DNA of 64,000 bases from Actibacterium sp. MT2.3-13A (GCF_018139985.1 NZ_JAGSOU010000004.1:1-64000), one strand, 5' to 3'; shown: positions 44,967 through 60,031, counted from the stretch's first letter. Notes: generated from the letters alone by a model not told the origin. A program made the numbers and translations.

Positions 44967-45745
44967 TCAGGCAAAACTCTGTTCCTGGGCGGCGGCCGCG
45001 CGCAGCAGCCGCCGGTAGGTTTTGAAATCCGCTTTCTCGGCCACGGCCTTTCGCAGGGCGGGATTGACCCGCGCCGGCGGCGTCAGGCTGATCTCGGCAT
45101 CGCGCTGGTCGCTCTTCGGCGCCTCGACCCCGAGGAAGGCATAGAGCCGCGGCAGGCTGTTGCCCTCGACCATCAGCTCCTGAAAGCAGAAGATGCCGAC
45201 CTGATCGGGGCGCTTTTCCAGCGCGCCCTCGGTGCGGCGCAGGCTTTCGTTCCATTCCTCGATCGCGGCCAGATAGCCGCGCTCCTGCGCCCAGCCGTCC
45301 TCCGGATCGCCGGCCCGGCGCTCGAAGCTTTCGGCGACCGAGAACGGCTCGCGCAGGGTGTAGACCACCCTGGCCTCGGGGAACGCCCGGAACAGCGCCT
45401 TGTAGCGGTCGGAGAGCTGCGGGATCTTGTCGCCCACCACGCGCGCCGTTCCGATCTTGCGGGCGTGGAACGCCCGGAAGCCGGTCAGTTCGTCGTAATG
45501 GGTGTCCTCCGGCCGCACGTCCAGGAACCGCTCGGGCTGGAAATGCTCGGGCGCCAGCTCGCGGCGGCGATGCACCTTGGCGAAGCGTTCGAAGCCGATG
45601 CAGATCTCCGGGTGCTTGTTCAGAAGGCGGGTCAACGCTGTCGTCCCGCTTCTGGAGCACCCGGTGACAAAGGCAAAGCGCTGCCCCCCTTCGATGGGGG
45701 GCAGTGCCGACTGAGCCGCCGAGATATCAATCTCAGACATGAAGC

Positions 45746-45749
<4 letters not shown>
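44967..45749 (-). CDS. Sulfotransferase-family protein between rpoB and rpoC
   Basis: 260 residues of the PAPS-dependent sulfotransferase fold. The 5'-phosphosulfate loop is [15 protein letters not shown] (about residues 29-43), and the 3'-phosphate site [13 protein letters not shown] has Arg and Ser eight apart, the canonical spacing. No signal peptide or membrane segment. The substrate is unknown. ATG 45749 overlaps the rpoB stop (ATGA), with GGAGGA inside the rpoB end; ATG 45740 is an alternative. The stop lies 22 bases before rpoC. Base composition is like the neighbours, so it is not an obvious recent arrival. Confidence 0.9.
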
Positions 45750-49879
<4,130 letters not shown>

Positions 49880-50012
49880 GTGCGTCATAACCTTTCGTCT
49901 TTTGCGTCGCGCCAGCCGTCGGGCCCCGGCTGCGCACCGCTCACGAATGAAGGGAGTCAGGTTCCATTCCTGCGTGCCGTCCCACCGGCCGCTCCCGAAC
50001 CTTGAACCGCGC

Positions 50013-50086
50013 CTTAGAAAGGGCTCTCGCGGCAAGCCCTTTCTAAGACAGGTTCGGCTGGGCCCGGAGTTTGTCCGGACCCAGCC
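50013..50086 (-). promoter_or_regulatory. Double hairpin in the rplL-rpoB leader
   Basis: In transcript order: 12 pairs with one mismatch (50056-50086, loop of 5) and then a perfect 13-bp stem CTTAGAAAGGGCT / AGCCCTTTCTAAG (50013-50047, loop of 9). No T-run. In E. coli this spacer carries an attenuator and an RNase III cut site, and these stems are in the same place. Confidence 0.65.
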
Positions 50087-50119
50087 CATTTTTCAACCGA
50101 CGGCTGTTGCCGCGGCCAA

Positions 50120-50500
50120 TTACTTGAGCTCGACTTCAGCGCCAGCTTCTTCGAGCTTCTTCTTGATCTCTTCGGCTTCGTCCTTCGAGACCTGCTCCTT
50201 GACAGCCTTGCCGCCGGCTTCCACCAGCTCTTTGGCTTCTTTCAGGCCCAGGCCGGTGATGGCGCGGACTTCCTTGATCACGTTGATCTTCTTGTCGCCA
50301 GCCGACTTCAGGATCACGTCGAATTCGGTCTGCTCCTCGGCGGCGGCGGCATCGCCACCGGCAGCCGGGCCAGCCATCATCACGGCGCCGCCGGCGGCGG
50401 GCTCGATGCCGTACTCATCCTTCAGGATGGTTTTCAGTTCTTGTGCTTCCAGCAGGGTCAGACCGACGATCTCTTCTGCCAGTTTTTTCAGATCAGCCAT
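50120..50500 (-). CDS. rplL: 50S ribosomal protein L7/L12
   Basis: 126 residues. Stalk protein that recruits translation GTPases. N-terminal dimer domain, Ala/Gly hinge ([20 protein letters not shown]) and C-terminal domain with [20 protein letters not shown]. 75 bases after rplJ and 240 before rpoB. Confidence 0.98.
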   Translation of the reverse strand: MADLKKLAEEIVGLTLLEAQELKTILKDEYGIEPAAGGAVMMAGPAAGGDAAAAEEQTEFDVILKSAGDKKINVIKEVRAITGLGLKEAKELVEAGGKAVKEQVSKDEAEEIKKKLEEAGAEVELK

Positions 50501-50575
50501 TTCACTGTTTCCGTTCTATTCAGATGTGTTCCAACGCGGGGGCAGTTGAAAACCCCACGCGGGACGTCAGATTGC

Positions 50576-51094
50576 TCAAGCGGCTTCCGCGCGCTCCTCG
50601 ATGGTCGAGAGGATGCTTGCGATGTTCGATGCAGGCGCGCCAATCGCACCGGCGATGTTCGAAGCGGGTGCGCCGATGCAACCGACGATCGAGGCAATGA
50701 GTTCCTCGCGCGACGGCATTTTCGACACGGCTTCGACACCGGCCCGGTTCAAGAACGTCTCGCCCATGGCGCCGCCGAGGATCTCGAACTTCGAGTTATC
50801 CTTGGCGAAACCCTCGGCGACCTTGGCAGCTGCCACGGGGTCTTCCGAGTAGGACAGGACGGTCATGCCCGTCAGCAGGTCAGCGATGCTTTCGCAGGGC
50901 TTCCCTTCCAGGGCGATCTTGGCGAGCCTGTTCTTGGCAACACGCACAGACCCGCCCGCTTCGCGCATGCGCGCGCGCAGATCCTGCATCTCGGCAACCG
51001 TAAGACCCGCGTAGTGTGCAACCACAACCACGCCAGAGCTTTCGAAGATCTGGCCGAGTTCCTCGACCACTTTCTCTTTCTGGGCTCTATCCAC
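50576..51094 (-). CDS. rplJ: 50S ribosomal protein L10
   Basis: 172 residues from a GTG start ([17 protein letters not shown]) with GGAG 8 bases upstream; the open frame to 51187 crosses the leader hairpins. Anchors the L7/L12 stalk. Near the C-terminus an 8-9 residue unit is doubled ([19 protein letters not shown]). In E. coli L10-L12 binds the rplJ leader to repress translation. Confidence 0.95.
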   Translation of the reverse strand: MDRAQKEKVVEELGQIFESSGVVVVAHYAGLTVAEMQDLRARMREAGGSVRVAKNRLAKIALEGKPCESIADLLTGMTVLSYSEDPVAAAKVAEGFAKDNSKFEILGGAMGETFLNRAGVEAVSKMPSREELIASIVGCIGAPASNIAGAIGAPASNIASILSTIEERAEAA

Positions 51095-51333
51095 AGTTTC
51101 ACTCCAAGTATGGAGGGCTTGCGCCCCCCGGCTCATATTTGCAGGGCTTGCGCCCTGCGTTCGGGTCCGTAAGGGTCCCGAGGCCACGATCGCCCGAGGG
51201 AAGCTCCCCCAGAGAAATGCGTCTCGTTCCCCATCTCAGGAAGGACATTAAGCCCCGAGGGGCACCCTCCGTCTCGGACAGGACGGGGCGTTGCCGCCCC
51301 GCCGTTCGCCGGGTCTCTCGACCCGGAGAATTC
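51095..51333 (-). promoter_or_regulatory. rplA-rplJ leader with four GNRA hairpins
   Basis: Four 18-nt hairpins, each a 7-bp stem with a GNRA loop in the RNA: 51309-51326 (GAGA), 51284-51301 (GCAA), 51141-51158 (GCAA) and 51112-51129 (GCAA, with one G-U pair). Two follow the rplA stop and two lie immediately before the rplJ ribosome site. Position equals the L10 leader (autoregulation by L10-L12), but I cannot fold the whole region by eye. Confidence 0.65.
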
Positions 51334-52032
51334 TCAGTTGCCGGTCGCGCTGTCGACCGCCACGGACACGCCGGGGCCCATGGTGGAGCTCAGCGAGACC
51401 TTTTTCATGTAGGCGCCTTTCGCCCCCGAGGGCTTGGCCTTCTGAACGGCGTCCACGAAGGCGCGCACGTTCTCGACCAGCTTGGCCTCGTCGAACGAGA
51501 CCTTGCCGACGCCGGCATGCACCACGCCAGCCTTCTCGGCGCGGAACTGAACCTCACCGCCCTTGGCGGCCTCGACAGCGGCTTTCACGTCCATGGTGAC
51601 GGTGCCAACTTTCGGGTTCGGCATCAGGTTGCGCGGGCCCAGGATCTTACCCAGGCGGCCGACGATCGGCATCATGTCCGGGGTCGCGATGCAGCGGTCG
51701 AACTCGATGGTGCCGCCCTGGATGGTTTCCATCAGGTCTTCGGCGCCGACGATATCGGCACCGGCCGCGGTGGCCTCGTCAGCCTTCGGGCCGCGCGCGA
51801 AAACCGCCACGCGCACCGTTTTGCCGGTGCCGTTGGGCAGGGTCACGACGCCGCGGACCATCTGATCGGCGTGGCGCGGATCGACGCCCAGGTTCAACGC
51901 GATCTCGACGGTCTCGTCGAATTTGGCCGAAGCATTGCCCTTGATCAGGGCGACGGCCTGTTCGACGCTCAGGTCTTCCTTGCCGGCGAAGGCTTCACGG
52001 GCGGCGCGGGTACGTTTTCCAAGCTTTGCCAT
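51334..52032 (-). CDS. rplA: 50S ribosomal protein L1
   Basis: 232 residues. L1 stalk at the E site; in E. coli it represses rpl[17 protein letters not shown] opening and the [18 protein letters not shown] signature. ATG 52032 begins 2 bases after the rplK stop, with a GTG at 52038 as a less likely start. Confidence 0.97.
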   Translation of the reverse strand: MAKLGKRTRAAREAFAGKEDLSVEQAVALIKGNASAKFDETVEIALNLGVDPRHADQMVRGVVTLPNGTGKTVRVAVFARGPKADEATAAGADIVGAEDLMETIQGGTIEFDRCIATPDMMPIVGRLGKILGPRNLMPNPKVGTVTMDVKAAVEAAKGGEVQFRAEKAGVVHAGVGKVSFDEAKLVENVRAFVDAVQKAKPSGAKGAYMKKVSLSSTMGPGVSVAVDSATGN

Positions 52033-52034
52033 GA

Positions 52035-52460
52035 TCACTTCACCTCAATGCCCATCGAGCGGGCCGAGCCCAGGATGATCTGCATCGCCGCCTCGATATC
52101 GTTGGCGTTCAGATCCTTCATCTTCGCTTCGGCGATTTCCTTCACCTGCGCGACAGTCACCGAGCCCGCGGTCTCGCGGCCGGGGTTCTTGGAGCCGGAT
52201 TTCAGCTTGGCCGCCTTCTTCAGGAAATAGGACGCCGGCGGCGTCTTGATGTCCATGGTGAAGGACTTGTCCTGGTAGTAGCTGATCACGGTCGGGCAGG
52301 GCGCACCGGGTTCCATGTCCTGCGTCTTGGCGTTGAACGCCTTGCAGAATTCCATGATGTTGATGCCGCGCTGACCCAGCGCCGGACCCACCGGCGGCGA
52401 CGGGTTCGCCTGGCCGGCCTTCACTTGCAGCTTCAGGCTGCCTACGAGTTTCTTGGCCAT
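52035..52460 (-). CDS. rplK: 50S ribosomal protein L11
   Basis: 141 residues. Binds the GTPase-associated centre. [20 protein letters not shown] and the [18 protein letters not shown] stretch are invariant features. AAGGAGAGG lies 6 bases before the start. Confidence 0.98.
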   Translation of the reverse strand: MAKKLVGSLKLQVKAGQANPSPPVGPALGQRGINIMEFCKAFNAKTQDMEPGAPCPTVISYYQDKSFTMDIKTPPASYFLKKAAKLKSGSKNPGRETAGSVTVAQVKEIAEAKMKDLNANDIEAAMQIILGSARSMGIEVK

Positions 52461-52565
52461 GCGGCCTCTCCTTCTTTCAACACCCCCGCCGACGCGTCAG
52501 CGGGATCTTCGGTTGCGTGGTCCGGGGTGACGGGCGCGCCCGCCGTGCCTCCCACGTTTCACACA

Positions 52566-53099
52566 TCAGGTCGCCTTGGTGACCTGCGTGAATTCCAACT
52601 CGACCGGGGTCGCCCGGCCAAAGATCGACACGGTCACCTTGAGGCGCTGGTTGTCGTCATCCACCTCTTCGACCATCCCGGCGAAGCCCTCGAAGGGTCC
52701 GTCGGTCACATTCACCTGCTCGCCCACCTCGTAGGTGATCAGCGAGCGCGGCGCCTCGACGCCTTCCTCGACGCGGTTGAGGATCTGGTTCACCTCATCG
52801 TCGCGCATCGGCATCGGCCGGCCCTGCGGGCCCAGAAAGCCGGTGACGCGGTTGATCGAGTTGATCAGGTGATAACCGCGGTCGGTCATCTCCATCCGCA
52901 CCAGCACATAGCCGGGCATGAAGCGGCGCGGCACCGTCACCTTCTTGCCGCGGCGCACCTCGATCACTTCCTCCTCGGGCACGAGAACCTCTTCGATCTC
53001 GTCTTCGAGGCCGTTCTCGATGACGGCTGCCTTGATCTGCTCGGCGATCTTTTTCTCGAAATTCGAGAGCACGCTCACCGAATACCACCGCTTCGCCAT
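52566..53099 (-). CDS. nusG: Transcription antitermination factor NusG
   Basis: 177 residues. N-terminal NGN domain ([30 protein letters not shown]) and C-terminal KOW domain ([19 protein letters not shown]). It couples RNA polymerase to Rho or to the ribosome. ATG 53099 gives the normal length; an ATG at 53111 adds four residues. Confidence 0.97.
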   Translation of the reverse strand: MAKRWYSVSVLSNFEKKIAEQIKAAVIENGLEDEIEEVLVPEEEVIEVRRGKKVTVPRRFMPGYVLVRMEMTDRGYHLINSINRVTGFLGPQGRPMPMRDDEVNQILNRVEEGVEAPRSLITYEVGEQVNVTDGPFEGFAGMVEEVDDDNQRLKVTVSIFGRATPVELEFTQVTKAT

Positions 53100-53288
53100 C
53101 TTGCCCGTCACCTCGCATCGCCCGGCGAAATCGCCGAAACTTCAATTAGATCCAGCGGTTGCTCCGCTTTCCCCCTGGAACGAAAAACAGCGCGCAACCC
53201 GAATCGATGCACGCCGGTTTCGAAGGTAGCGCCCGCATTACAGGCCTTTCCCCCGGTTTTCAAGGCCGAAGCCCGCAAAACCCCCGGC

Positions 53289-53486
53289 TCAGCCGAACAG
53301 CCCAAGCAGCCCGTTCAGCCCGCTGCGGATCAGCAGATCGACCAGGAAAAAGAAGATCGACGTCACCGTCGCCATGACGAAGACCATCACGGTGGTCAGG
53401 AACACCTCGCGCCGCGTCGGCCAGGCCACCTTCGAGACCTCGGACCGCACCTGCTGGATGAACTGAAGCGGATTCGTCTTTACCAT
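53289..53486 (-). CDS. secE: Preprotein translocase subunit SecE
   Basis: 65 residues, the short one-helix form. KTNPLQFIQQVRSEVSKVAW-type opening and one membrane segment (about residues 33-58). Starts at ATG 53486; the frame is open to 53585 without family similarity. A 189-base gap separates it from nusG, with no gene seen in it. Confidence 0.95.
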   Translation of the reverse strand: MVKTNPLQFIQQVRSEVSKVAWPTRREVFLTTVMVFVMATVTSIFFFLVDLLIRSGLNGLLGLFG

Positions 53487-53610
53487 ATTTCCTGACCTAG
53501 CTGCCTGCCAACGGCGCGGGAATACGCGCTTGCGGCGGAATTTACAAGGGCGCAGGCGCGCGCCGTCCGGCAGCCCGCGCGGCACGTCGCCACAAGTCCC
53601 GGAAAAGGCC

Positions 53611-53686
53611 TGGCAGGGGCGGAGGGGCTCGAACCCCCGACCCTCGGTTTTGGAGACCGATGCTCTACCAACTGAGCTACACCCCT
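53611..53686 (-). tRNA. trnW: tRNA-Trp (CCA anticodon)
   Basis: 76 bases including the encoded 3' CCA. Minus-strand acceptor stem AGGGGTG pairs with CGCCCCT (one G-U pair), D-arm GTAGCTCAGTTGGTAGAGC, anticodon loop TCTCCAAAA with CCA, and T-arm GGGGGTTCGAGCCCC. The position upstream of secE is standard in this lineage. Confidence 0.97.
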
Positions 53687-53698
53687 AGGCCGTAGGGC

Positions 53699-53727
53699 GA
53701 GTTAAGGCAGTTGCGCGGCAAGATCAA
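53699..53727 (-). promoter_or_regulatory. Promoter of tRNA-Trp (and possibly secE-nusG)
   Basis: Minus-strand TTGATC (53722-53727), 17-base spacer, TAACTC (53699-53704). Start expected about 6 bases before the tRNA. No terminator lies between the tRNA and secE, so it may drive both. Confidence 0.5.
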
Positions 53728-54021
53728 GGGCCGTTTTCACCGCCGGGCCTCCATGGGCGAAAACGCCGGAGCCGGGCCACCCGCGCGCGCCTCCGGGCGC
53801 GGCGGGAACGGGCCCGATCGCCCCGGTCGCAGGCCGCGCCGGGAAGAGGAAGGGGCGATTCGCGCCGACGGCTCGAAAGGGCCTGCCCGGCGCCGCGCCG
53901 CGGGGGTCGCGGGGGCTTCGATCGGAAAGCGCGCGCTGGGGCCCTGCCGCCGGCGCCGCAGATCACCGATCCCGCGCGGATCGCCCGGGGCGGAGCGGCA
54001 GGAAATGCGGACGGGTCCGAA
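53728..54021. other. Gene-free GC-rich spacer between tRNA-Trp and tuf2
   Basis: About 0.3 kb. The only open frame here (plus strand, about 117 codons from a TTG at 53711) is Arg/Gly/Pro-rich low-complexity sequence without a ribosome site and is rejected as a gene. I see no tRNA, repeat unit or regulatory site here other than the flanking promoter and terminator. Confidence 0.6.
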
Positions 54022-54049
54022 ACAGAAAAGGCCGCCCCAGGGGGCGGCC
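54022..54049 (-). terminator. Intrinsic terminator after tuf2
   Basis: Nine-bp stem GGCCGCCCC / GGGGCGGCC (54030-54049) followed on the minus strand by TTTTCTGT, 24 bases after the tuf2 stop. It separates tuf2 from tRNA-Trp. Confidence 0.88.
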
Positions 54050-54072
54050 TTTCCGATCCGGTGATCCGTGGA

Positions 54073-55248
<1,176 letters not shown>

Positions 55249-55305
55249 GGTCGAGGCGCCTCGTGGATTAGGGGGCCGGCATCGGCCCGATTCAACATCG
55301 CGCGC

Positions 55306-55334
55306 TCTCTATGCGTTGACGCGGCAGAAATCAA
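55306..55334 (-). promoter_or_regulatory. Promoter of tuf2
   Basis: Minus-strand TTGATT (55329-55334), 17-base spacer, TAGAGA (55306-55311), starting 3 bases beyond the lipoprotein stop. Predicted leader of about 50 bases holds a small GGGCC/GGCCC stem. Confidence 0.45.
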
Positions 55335-55337
55335 GCG

Positions 55338-55928
55338 TCAGTTGGCCCCGGAGGCCTCTGGCGGCGGCTCTGTGGCCTCGGCGCCCGCCTCGCCCGCGGC
55401 GAACCACGCGGCCCTGTTCTCGACCAGCCAGGCCTCGATCGCGCGGGCCGCGTTGCGGGCGAGGTTTCGCATCTGCTCCTCGCGGCTGGTGGTCAGACCC
55501 GAGCCGATCACCGTGTTGGCCGAGAGGCTCTCGAGCACGGTCATCTGTTTCGGCTTGTCGTTGAGCTTGCCGCCCGCGGCGTCGTCCCACAGGTTGACCG
55601 AGATCGCCATCGCCGATTTCGGCGAAACCACCACCGGCACGCCCGGCACCGCCAGCGCGTAGCCGTCGACGCTGACCGCGATGTGATAGAGCCGCGCGCC
55701 CTCGTGCCCGCCGAAGCGCGCCGCGATCTCCTCCTTCAGGACGGCTTCCCACTCCTCGGCGGTGGCGGCGCGGGTCGGCGGGATCTTCTGCGCGTTCTTC
55801 GCCACCACGATGGCATAGCCCAGCCGGAAATCGCCCAGATCGACCGCCGGTCGATCCTCTGCCTCGGGCAGCGTGCAGGCGGTCAGGGTCAGGGTCATCA
55901 GGCCGATCAGCAGGAAACGGCGCAGCAT
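55338..55928 (-). CDS. Putative lipoprotein, function unknown
   Basis: 196 residues. A type II signal peptide [18 protein letters not shown] with lipobox LTAC puts Cys18 as the lipid anchor. The rest looks periplasmic, with a conserved-looking core and an Ala/Glu/Pro-rich tail. I do not recognise the family. ATG 55928 has AAGGAG upstream and gives the signal peptide at the N-terminus; ATG 55946, which overlaps the parC stop, would add six residues. It follows parC directly. Confidence 0.8.
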   Translation of the reverse strand: MLRRFLLIGLMTLTLTACTLPEAEDRPAVDLGDFRLGYAIVVAKNAQKIPPTRAATAEEWEAVLKEEIAARFGGHEGARLYHIAVSVDGYALAVPGVPVVVSPKSAMAISVNLWDDAAGGKLNDKPKQMTVLESLSANTVIGSGLTTSREEQMRNLARNAARAIEAWLVENRAAWFAAGEAGAEATEPPPEASGAN

Positions 55929-55945
55929 CGCGGGCTCCTTGGGCA

Positions 55946-58240
55946 TCAGGTGAAGCGGTTGTCGCGGGGGAAGCCGCGCGGTGCCATCCGGCCGGCGCCC
56001 GCGCGCTTGCCCAGCCATTCGGCCAGGTCGGCCTCGGTGCGGGTGCGACCGGCCGGGTCTTTCCAGGACAGGCCGTCGGCCAGGGTGAAGGTGGTGGCGT
56101 CCGACAGCCCGCCGTCCTTGTATTTCTGAAGCCGCACGCCCTTGCCCCGCGCCATCTCGGGCAGCTCGTCGAGCATGAAGACCAGCACCTTGCGGTTCTC
56201 GCCCACGCAGGCCACGGCGTCGCCGGCGACCGGGCGGCAGACCAGCGCGCGCGCATCGCCCCGCACGTTCAGCACCTGCTTGCCGGCGCGGGTCTGGGCC
56301 ACGACGTCATCGGCGGGCACGACGAAGCCGTCGCCGGCGCTGGAGGCCACCAGCAGCCTGGTGCCGGGCCGGTGAATGAACAGGTCCACGATCTCGGCCT
56401 CGTTGGGCAGGTCCACCATCAGGCGCAGCGGCTCGCCCATGCCGCGCCCGCCGGGCAGCTGCGCCGCCGGCACCGTGTAGAACCGCCCGTTCGAGCCGAA
56501 TACCAGCAGCTTGTCGGTCGTCTCGGCATGCAGGGTGAAGCGGCCCTCGTCGCCGTCCTTGAACTTCAGCGCCGAGTCGAGCGCGATATGCCCCTTCATG
56601 GCGCGGATCCAGCCCATCTTGGAGCAGACCACGGTGATCGGCTCGCGCTCGATCATCGCCTCCAGCGGCACCTCCTCGACCTCATGGGCCTCGGCGAACT
56701 GGGTGCGCCGCGCGCCGCCCTCGGATTTCCTGCCGAACTGGGTGCGCGTCTCGCGCAGCTGGTCGGAAATGGCGGCCCATTGAACGTCCTCGTTGGCCAG
56801 CAGATCCTCCAGCCCCGCGCGTTCCTCCATCAGTTCGTCGCGCTCGCGGATCAGTTCCAGCTCTTCCAGGCGGCGCAGGGAGCGCAGGCGCATGTTGAGG
56901 ATCGCCTCGGCCTGCACCTCGGTCAGCTCGCCCTCGCCGGGGCGGGGCGAGACGTAATCGGCCTCCGACATCGCGCGGACGTGGGCGCGCCCCCAATTCT
57001 CGCGCATCAGGGCGGCCTTGGGGTCGTCGTCGTATCGGATGATGTCGATCACCCGGTCGAGATTGAGGAAGGCTATGAGGAAGCCTTCCAGCACCTCCAG
57101 CCGGTGGTCGATCTTGTCCAGCCGGTGCTGCGAGCGGCGCAGCAGCACCTCGCGCCGGTGATCGAGGAAGGCGCGCAGCACCTCCTTCAGCGAGCACACC
57201 ATCGGCGTGCGCCCGTCGATCAGAACGTTCATGTTCAGGCTGAAGCGGACCTCGAGGTCGGACTGCCGGAACAGCGTGCCCATCAGCACCTCCGCGTCCA
57301 CGTTCTTGGAGCGCGGCTCCAGGATCAGGCGCACGTCGTCGGCCGATTCGTCGCGGACATCGCCCAGGATCGGCACCTTCTTCGACTGGATCAGATCGGC
57401 GATCTTTTCGATCAGCTTGGATTTCTGCACCTGATAAGGGATCTCGGTGACGACGATCTGCCACTGGCCGCGGCCCAGATCCTCCTTCTCCCATTTCGCG
57501 CGCAGCCGGAACGCGCCGCGCCCGGTGCGGTAGGCCTCGGCGATGCTTTCCTTCGGCTCGACGATCACGCCGCCGGTCGGGAAATCCGGGCCGGGGATGT
57601 AGTTGAGCAGGGTCTCGTCGCGGGCATCGGGCGTCTTGATCAGGTGCAGGCAGGCGCCGATCAGCTCTTCGATATTATGCGGCGGGATGTTGGTGGCCAT
57701 GCCCACCGCGATGCCGCTGGCGCCGTTGGCCAAAAGGTTCGGGAAGGCCGCGGGCAGCACCACCGGCTCGGTCAGCGTGCCGTCGTAATTGTCGCGGAAA
57801 TCCACCGCGTTCTCTGCCAGCCCCTCCATCAGCGCCTCGGCGGCGGCGGTCAGGCGGGCCTCGGTGTAGCGGCTGGCGGCGGGGTTGTCGCCGTCGATAT
57901 TGCCGAAGTTCCCCTGCCCGTCCACCAGCGGGTAGCGGACGTTGAAGTCCTGCGCCAGGCGCGCCATCGCGTCATAGATCGCGGCGTCGCCGTGCGGGTG
58001 ATAGTTGCCCATCACGTCGCCCGAGATCTTGGACGATTTGCGGAAGCGCCCGTTCGGGCTGAGCTTCAGCTCGCGCATGGCGAAGAGGATGCGCCGGTGC
58101 ACCGGCTTCAGCCCGTCGCGCGCGTCCGGCAGGGCACGGTCCATGATGGTGGAGAGCGCATAGGTCAGATACCGCTCGCCGATGGCGCGGCGCAGCGGTT
58201 CGGACAGCTCGGTGTTCTGGGGATCGGGCAAATCGTTCAT
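55946..58240 (-). CDS. parC: DNA topoisomerase IV subunit A
   Basis: 764 residues. Decatenates daughter chromosomes with ParE. The catalytic Tyr is in [11 protein letters not shown] (about residue 125). The quinolone region is [19 protein letters not shown], with Ala at the position of E. coli S80. C-terminal beta-propeller repeats are shorter than in GyrA, which favours ParC. ATG 58240 fits the family; the frame is open to 58270. Confidence 0.94.
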   Translation of the reverse strand: MNDLPDPQNTELSEPLRRAIGERYLTYALSTIMDRALPDARDGLKPVHRRILFAMRELKLSPNGRFRKSSKISGDVMGNYHPHGDAAIYDAMARLAQDFNVRYPLVDGQGNFGNIDGDNPAASRYTEARLTAAAEALMEGLAENAVDFRDNYDGTLTEPVVLPAAFPNLLANGASGIAVGMATNIPPHNIEELIGACLHLIKTPDARDETLLNYIPGPDFPTGGVIVEPKESIAEAYRTGRGAFRLRAKWEKEDLGRGQWQIVVTEIPYQVQKSKLIEKIADLIQSKKVPILGDVRDESADDVRLILEPRSKNVDAEVLMGTLFRQSDLEVRFSLNMNVLIDGRTPMVCSLKEVLRAFLDHRREVLLRRSQHRLDKIDHRLEVLEGFLIAFLNLDRVIDIIRYDDDPKAALMRENWGRAHVRAMSEADYVSPRPGEGELTEVQAEAILNMRLRSLRRLEELELIRERDELMEERAGLEDLLANEDVQWAAISDQLRETRTQFGRKSEGGARRTQFAEAHEVEEVPLEAMIEREPITVVCSKMGWIRAMKGHIALDSALKFKDGDEGRFTLHAETTDKLLVFGSNGRFYTVPAAQLPGGRGMGEPLRLMVDLPNEAEIVDLFIHRPGTRLLVASSAGDGFVVPADDVVAQTRAGKQVLNVRGDARALVCRPVAGDAVACVGENRKVLVFMLDELPEMARGKGVRLQKYKDGGLSDATTFTLADGLSWKDPAGRTRTEADLAEWLGKRAGAGRMAPRGFPRDNRFT

Positions 58241-58336
58241 GTCCCGGTGATAGCCAAGCCCGCCCCCCACGACAAGCGCATCCGCGATGGACGGCGCCGG
58301 CGCGATCGCCTAGCGTGCCGCGAAAACGGGGCAGGC

Positions 58337-59170
58337 ATGGACGTCAGGAAATCGCTTCTCATCACGGGGTGCTCCTCCGGCATCGGATATGACGCGGCGC
58401 ATGGCATGGCGGCGCGCGGCTGGCGCGTCTTCGCCACCTGCCGGCAGGAGGCCGATTGCGAACGCCTGCGCGGCGAGGGGCTGGAAAGCTTCGTGCTGGA
58501 CTACACCGATGACGCAAGCATCGAGGCCGCGCTCCAGGAGGCTCTGTCGCGCACCGGCGGCACCCTCGATGCGCTGTTCAACAACGGCGCCTTCGGCCTG
58601 CCCGGCGCGGTGGAGGACCTGCCCACCGACGGGCTGCGATCAATCTTCGAGACCAATCTCTTCGGCTATCACGAACTCACCCGCCGGGTGATCCCTGTCA
58701 TGCGCGCGCAGGGGCACGGGCGGATCGTGAACTGTTCCTCGGTGCTGGGGCTGGTGCCGATGCGCTGGCGCGGCGCCTATGTCTCGACCAAATACGCGCT
58801 GGAGGGGTTGACCGACGTGCTGCGGCTGGAGATGCGCGACACGCCCATCCACGTCATCCTGCTGGAGCCCGGCCCCATCACCTCGAAGATCCGGGTCAAC
58901 TCCATCCCGCATTTCGAGAAATGGATCGACTGGCAGGCATCGCCTCGCGCCGACCAGTACCGCGCCAGCCTGCTCAAACGCCTCTACGAGGCGCGCGGCA
59001 AGGACAGGTTCGAACTGCCCCCCTCGGCGACCACGGCGAAACTGGTCCGCGCGCTGGAAAGCCCCCGCCCCGCCCCGCGCTATTTCGTCACGACGCCAAC
59101 CTATCTGATGAGCGCCCTGCGCCGGGCCCTGCCCACGCGGCTGCTGGACTGGGTGATCGCCAAGGGGTGA
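58337..59170 (+). CDS. Short-chain dehydrogenase/reductase
   Basis: 277 residues. Classical SDR fold: TGCSSGIG nucleotide-binding turn (about residues 10-17), NNGAFG, catalytic Ser in NCSSVLG and YVSTK with the Tyr and Lys. The loop after the nucleotide turn (CRQEADCERL) with Arg hints at NADPH preference, which is inference. Substrate unknown. The frame continues open far upstream, but the start ATG 58337 has GGGGCAGGC before it and fits the family. First of SDR, HIG1-like, PduO. Confidence 0.9.
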   Translation: MDVRKSLLITGCSSGIGYDAAHGMAARGWRVFATCRQEADCERLRGEGLESFVLDYTDDASIEAALQEALSRTGGTLDALFNNGAFGLPGAVEDLPTDGLRSIFETNLFGYHELTRRVIPVMRAQGHGRIVNCSSVLGLVPMRWRGAYVSTKYALEGLTDVLRLEMRDTPIHVILLEPGPITSKIRVNSIPHFEKWIDWQASPRADQYRASLLKRLYEARGKDRFELPPSATTAKLVRALESPRPAPRYFVTTPTYLMSALRRALPTRLLDWVIAKG

Positions 59171-59233
59171 GAATCGGGTTCGCTTTTTGCGCCCGAACAG
59201 CTACATCCCGGGTAACCGGAAAGGACACCTGCC

Positions 59234-59440
59234 ATGCTGAACGACCCGCTTTTCATCATCGTCGCCATCGCCGTGCTGGCGGTCCTGGTCATCCTGATGA
59301 TCGGCATCGGCGGCTTCGCCAAAGGAGGCGAATTCAACCGCAAGCACGGCAACCGGCTGATGCGCTACCGCATCTACGCGCAGGCGTTCGCCATCGCCCT
59401 GATCCTGGCCTTCGTGGCCCTGCGCCGGATGGGGGGCTGA
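59234..59440 (+). CDS. Small HIG1-like twin-transmembrane protein
   Basis: 68 residues, two membrane segments (about 5-27 and 45-63) joined by a charged loop GGEFNRKHGNRLMRYRIYAQ, which is the pattern of the HIG1 (Rcf1-like) family. In mitochondria these proteins associate with cytochrome oxidase; the bacterial role is unsettled. AAAGGA lies 8 bases upstream. It ends 4 bases before PduO. Confidence 0.8.
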   Translation: MLNDPLFIIVAIAVLAVLVILMIGIGGFAKGGEFNRKHGNRLMRYRIYAQAFAIALILAFVALRRMGG

Positions 59441-59444
59441 ACTG

Positions 59445-60017
59445 ATGGTCGTCCTGAACAAGATCTACACCAAGACCGGCGACCACGGCGAAACCGCGCT
59501 GGGCAACGGCGCCCGCGTGGCCAAGCATTCGATGCGCGTCACCGCCTATGGCACGGTGGACGAGACCAACGCCACGGTGGGCCTCGCCCGCCTGCATGCA
59601 ACCGGCGAGATGGACGAACAGCTCGCCCGCATCCAGAACGACCTCTTCGACCTCGGCGCCGACCTTTGCCGCCCGGAGATGGAAAAGGATGCCGAGGCCG
59701 ACTACCCGCCGCTGCGCGTCGCCGACAGCCAGGTTGCGCGGCTGGAATCCGAGATCGACGCGATGAACGCCCGGCTTGCGCCGCTGCGCAGCTTCATCCT
59801 GCCCGGCGGTTCGCCGCTGGCCGCGCATCTGCACCTTTGCCGCACCGTCTCGCGCCGGGCCGAGCGGCTGAGCGTGGAACTTGCCACGATGGAATCGGTG
59901 AACCCGGCCGCGGTGAAATACCTCAACCGCCTGTCTGACTGGTTCTTCGTCGCCGCCCGCATCGCCAACGACGACGGCAGGGACGATGTCCTGTGGGTTC
60001 CCGGAGCGAACCGCTGA
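59445..60017 (+). CDS. pduO: Cob(I)alamin adenosyltransferase, PduO type
   Basis: 190 residues. Makes adenosylcobalamin from cob(I)alamin and ATP. KIYTKTGDHGET at the N-terminus binds ATP, YGTVDETNA and CRTVSRRAER are the other family signatures. Closely spaced after the HIG1-like gene. It may supply B12-dependent enzymes such as methylmalonyl-CoA mutase, not seen here. Confidence 0.95.
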   Translation: MVVLNKIYTKTGDHGETALGNGARVAKHSMRVTAYGTVDETNATVGLARLHATGEMDEQLARIQNDLFDLGADLCRPEMEKDAEADYPPLRVADSQVARLESEIDAMNARLAPLRSFILPGGSPLAAHLHLCRTVSRRAERLSVELATMESVNPAAVKYLNRLSDWFFVAARIANDDGRDDVLWVPGANR

Positions 60018-60031
60018 ACGCAGCGAGGCGG

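Noticed and set aside
51112-51158. Short repeated hairpins read as a CRISPR or mobile repeat
   Set aside because: Units differ in stem sequence and share only the loop; there are no regular spacers and the position is the L10 leader.
53711-54064. Plus-strand frame of 117 codons between tRNA-Trp and tuf2
   Set aside because: TTG start, no ribosome site, Arg/Gly/Pro-rich, and it runs over the tuf2 terminator.
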